38,701 nucleotides of DNA from the NCBI GenBank assembly GCA_031401675.1, contig JANNRR010000005.1:1-38701 (forward strand), read 5' to 3'. Position numbers and translations under genes: made by a program. Under the pieces are notes generated by a model, which saw nothing but the letters and a program-made list of their open reading frames with translations, was not told the origin of the DNA and ran no database searches. Positions 38,682 through 38,701 of the stretch are shown piece after piece. The first letter of the stretch is position 1. Each line of letters opens with the position of its first letter. The stretch comes from JANNRR01 sp031401675. Lineage in GTDB: Bacteria; Pseudomonadota; Alphaproteobacteria; Rhodobacterales; Rhodobacteraceae.

Positions 38682-38701
38682 GTTGCGCCGCAGGCCTCGG
38701 G

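Noticed and set aside
1..38701. CRISPR array, rRNA operon or complete prophage
   Set aside because: No regularly spaced repeats, no rRNA sequence and no structural phage genes were seen; only small element remnants at both ends.

Overview
The window is GC-rich, mostly densely coding DNA that looks like a chromosomal segment of an alphaproteobacterium of the Rhodobacterales (Roseobacter/Rhodobacter type). Pointers are GapR (DUF2312), an NDUFA12-like complex I subunit next to mlaD and a DUF2155 gene, convergent with aat behind accB-accC, clpP-clpX, and a copy of the GC-rich intergenic hairpin repeat that I recognise from Rhodobacteraceae. No search was run, so family names rest on motifs and recognition.

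Layout. Positions 1-880 are a worn accessory region beside a tRNA-Thr gene: two overlapping conserved hypothetical genes (one cut by the window edge, one 5'-truncated) and an IS3-type left end with a broken orfA. From 1,071 to 8,965 come unrelated housekeeping-type genes: an iron(III)-type ABC permease, a sulfotransferase-like protein, GapR, a small membrane protein, a fused enoyl-CoA hydratase/3-hydroxyacyl-CoA dehydrogenase, a DksA-like zinc-finger protein, a DUF442 phosphatase-like protein and an isolated FliM-like C-ring protein.

The centre (9,218-27,183) holds a complete-looking reductive pyrimidine catabolism set in three blocks. One minus-strand operon carries an N-carbamoyl-beta-alanine amidohydrolase type enzyme (hyuC/pydC-like), an unknown lower-GC membrane protein, dihydropyrimidinase (hydA/pydB) and a four-gene ABC importer. 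A second unit is an omega-amino acid:pyruvate aminotransferase beside a RutR-like TetR regulator. The third is preT-preA, encoding NAD-dependent dihydropyrimidine dehydrogenase. Together these would import a pyrimidine, reduce it, open the ring, release beta-alanine with ammonia and CO2, and transaminate the beta-alanine. A perfect match to the E. coli RutR box (TTGACCA-N2-TGGTCAA) lies in front of the aminotransferase, a close variant in front of hyuC, and a weaker one in front of preT. The first two sit at the same distance behind near-identical promoters. Interspersed are a DUF336 heme-binding-like protein, a ParD-ParE toxin-antitoxin pair overlapping a cupin gene, an acetyl-CoA hydrolase/transferase, the K+ transporter Kup and a Pro/Ala-rich hypothetical.

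The right part has accB-accC, aat, a minus operon NDUFA12-mlaD-DUF2155, clpP and clpX, then an amidase followed by a PotABC-type ABC transporter. The substrate-binding gene that should complete this transporter survives only as its 3' part, fused to the start of an IS481-type transposase (38,042-38,681). This is a clear case of transporter inactivation or decay in the window.

The most interesting points are the RutR-box/promoter module shared by separated pyrimidine operons, the unknown small membrane protein translationally locked between hyuC and hydA, the potD/IS481 fusion, and the amidase whose expected start codon reads ATA.
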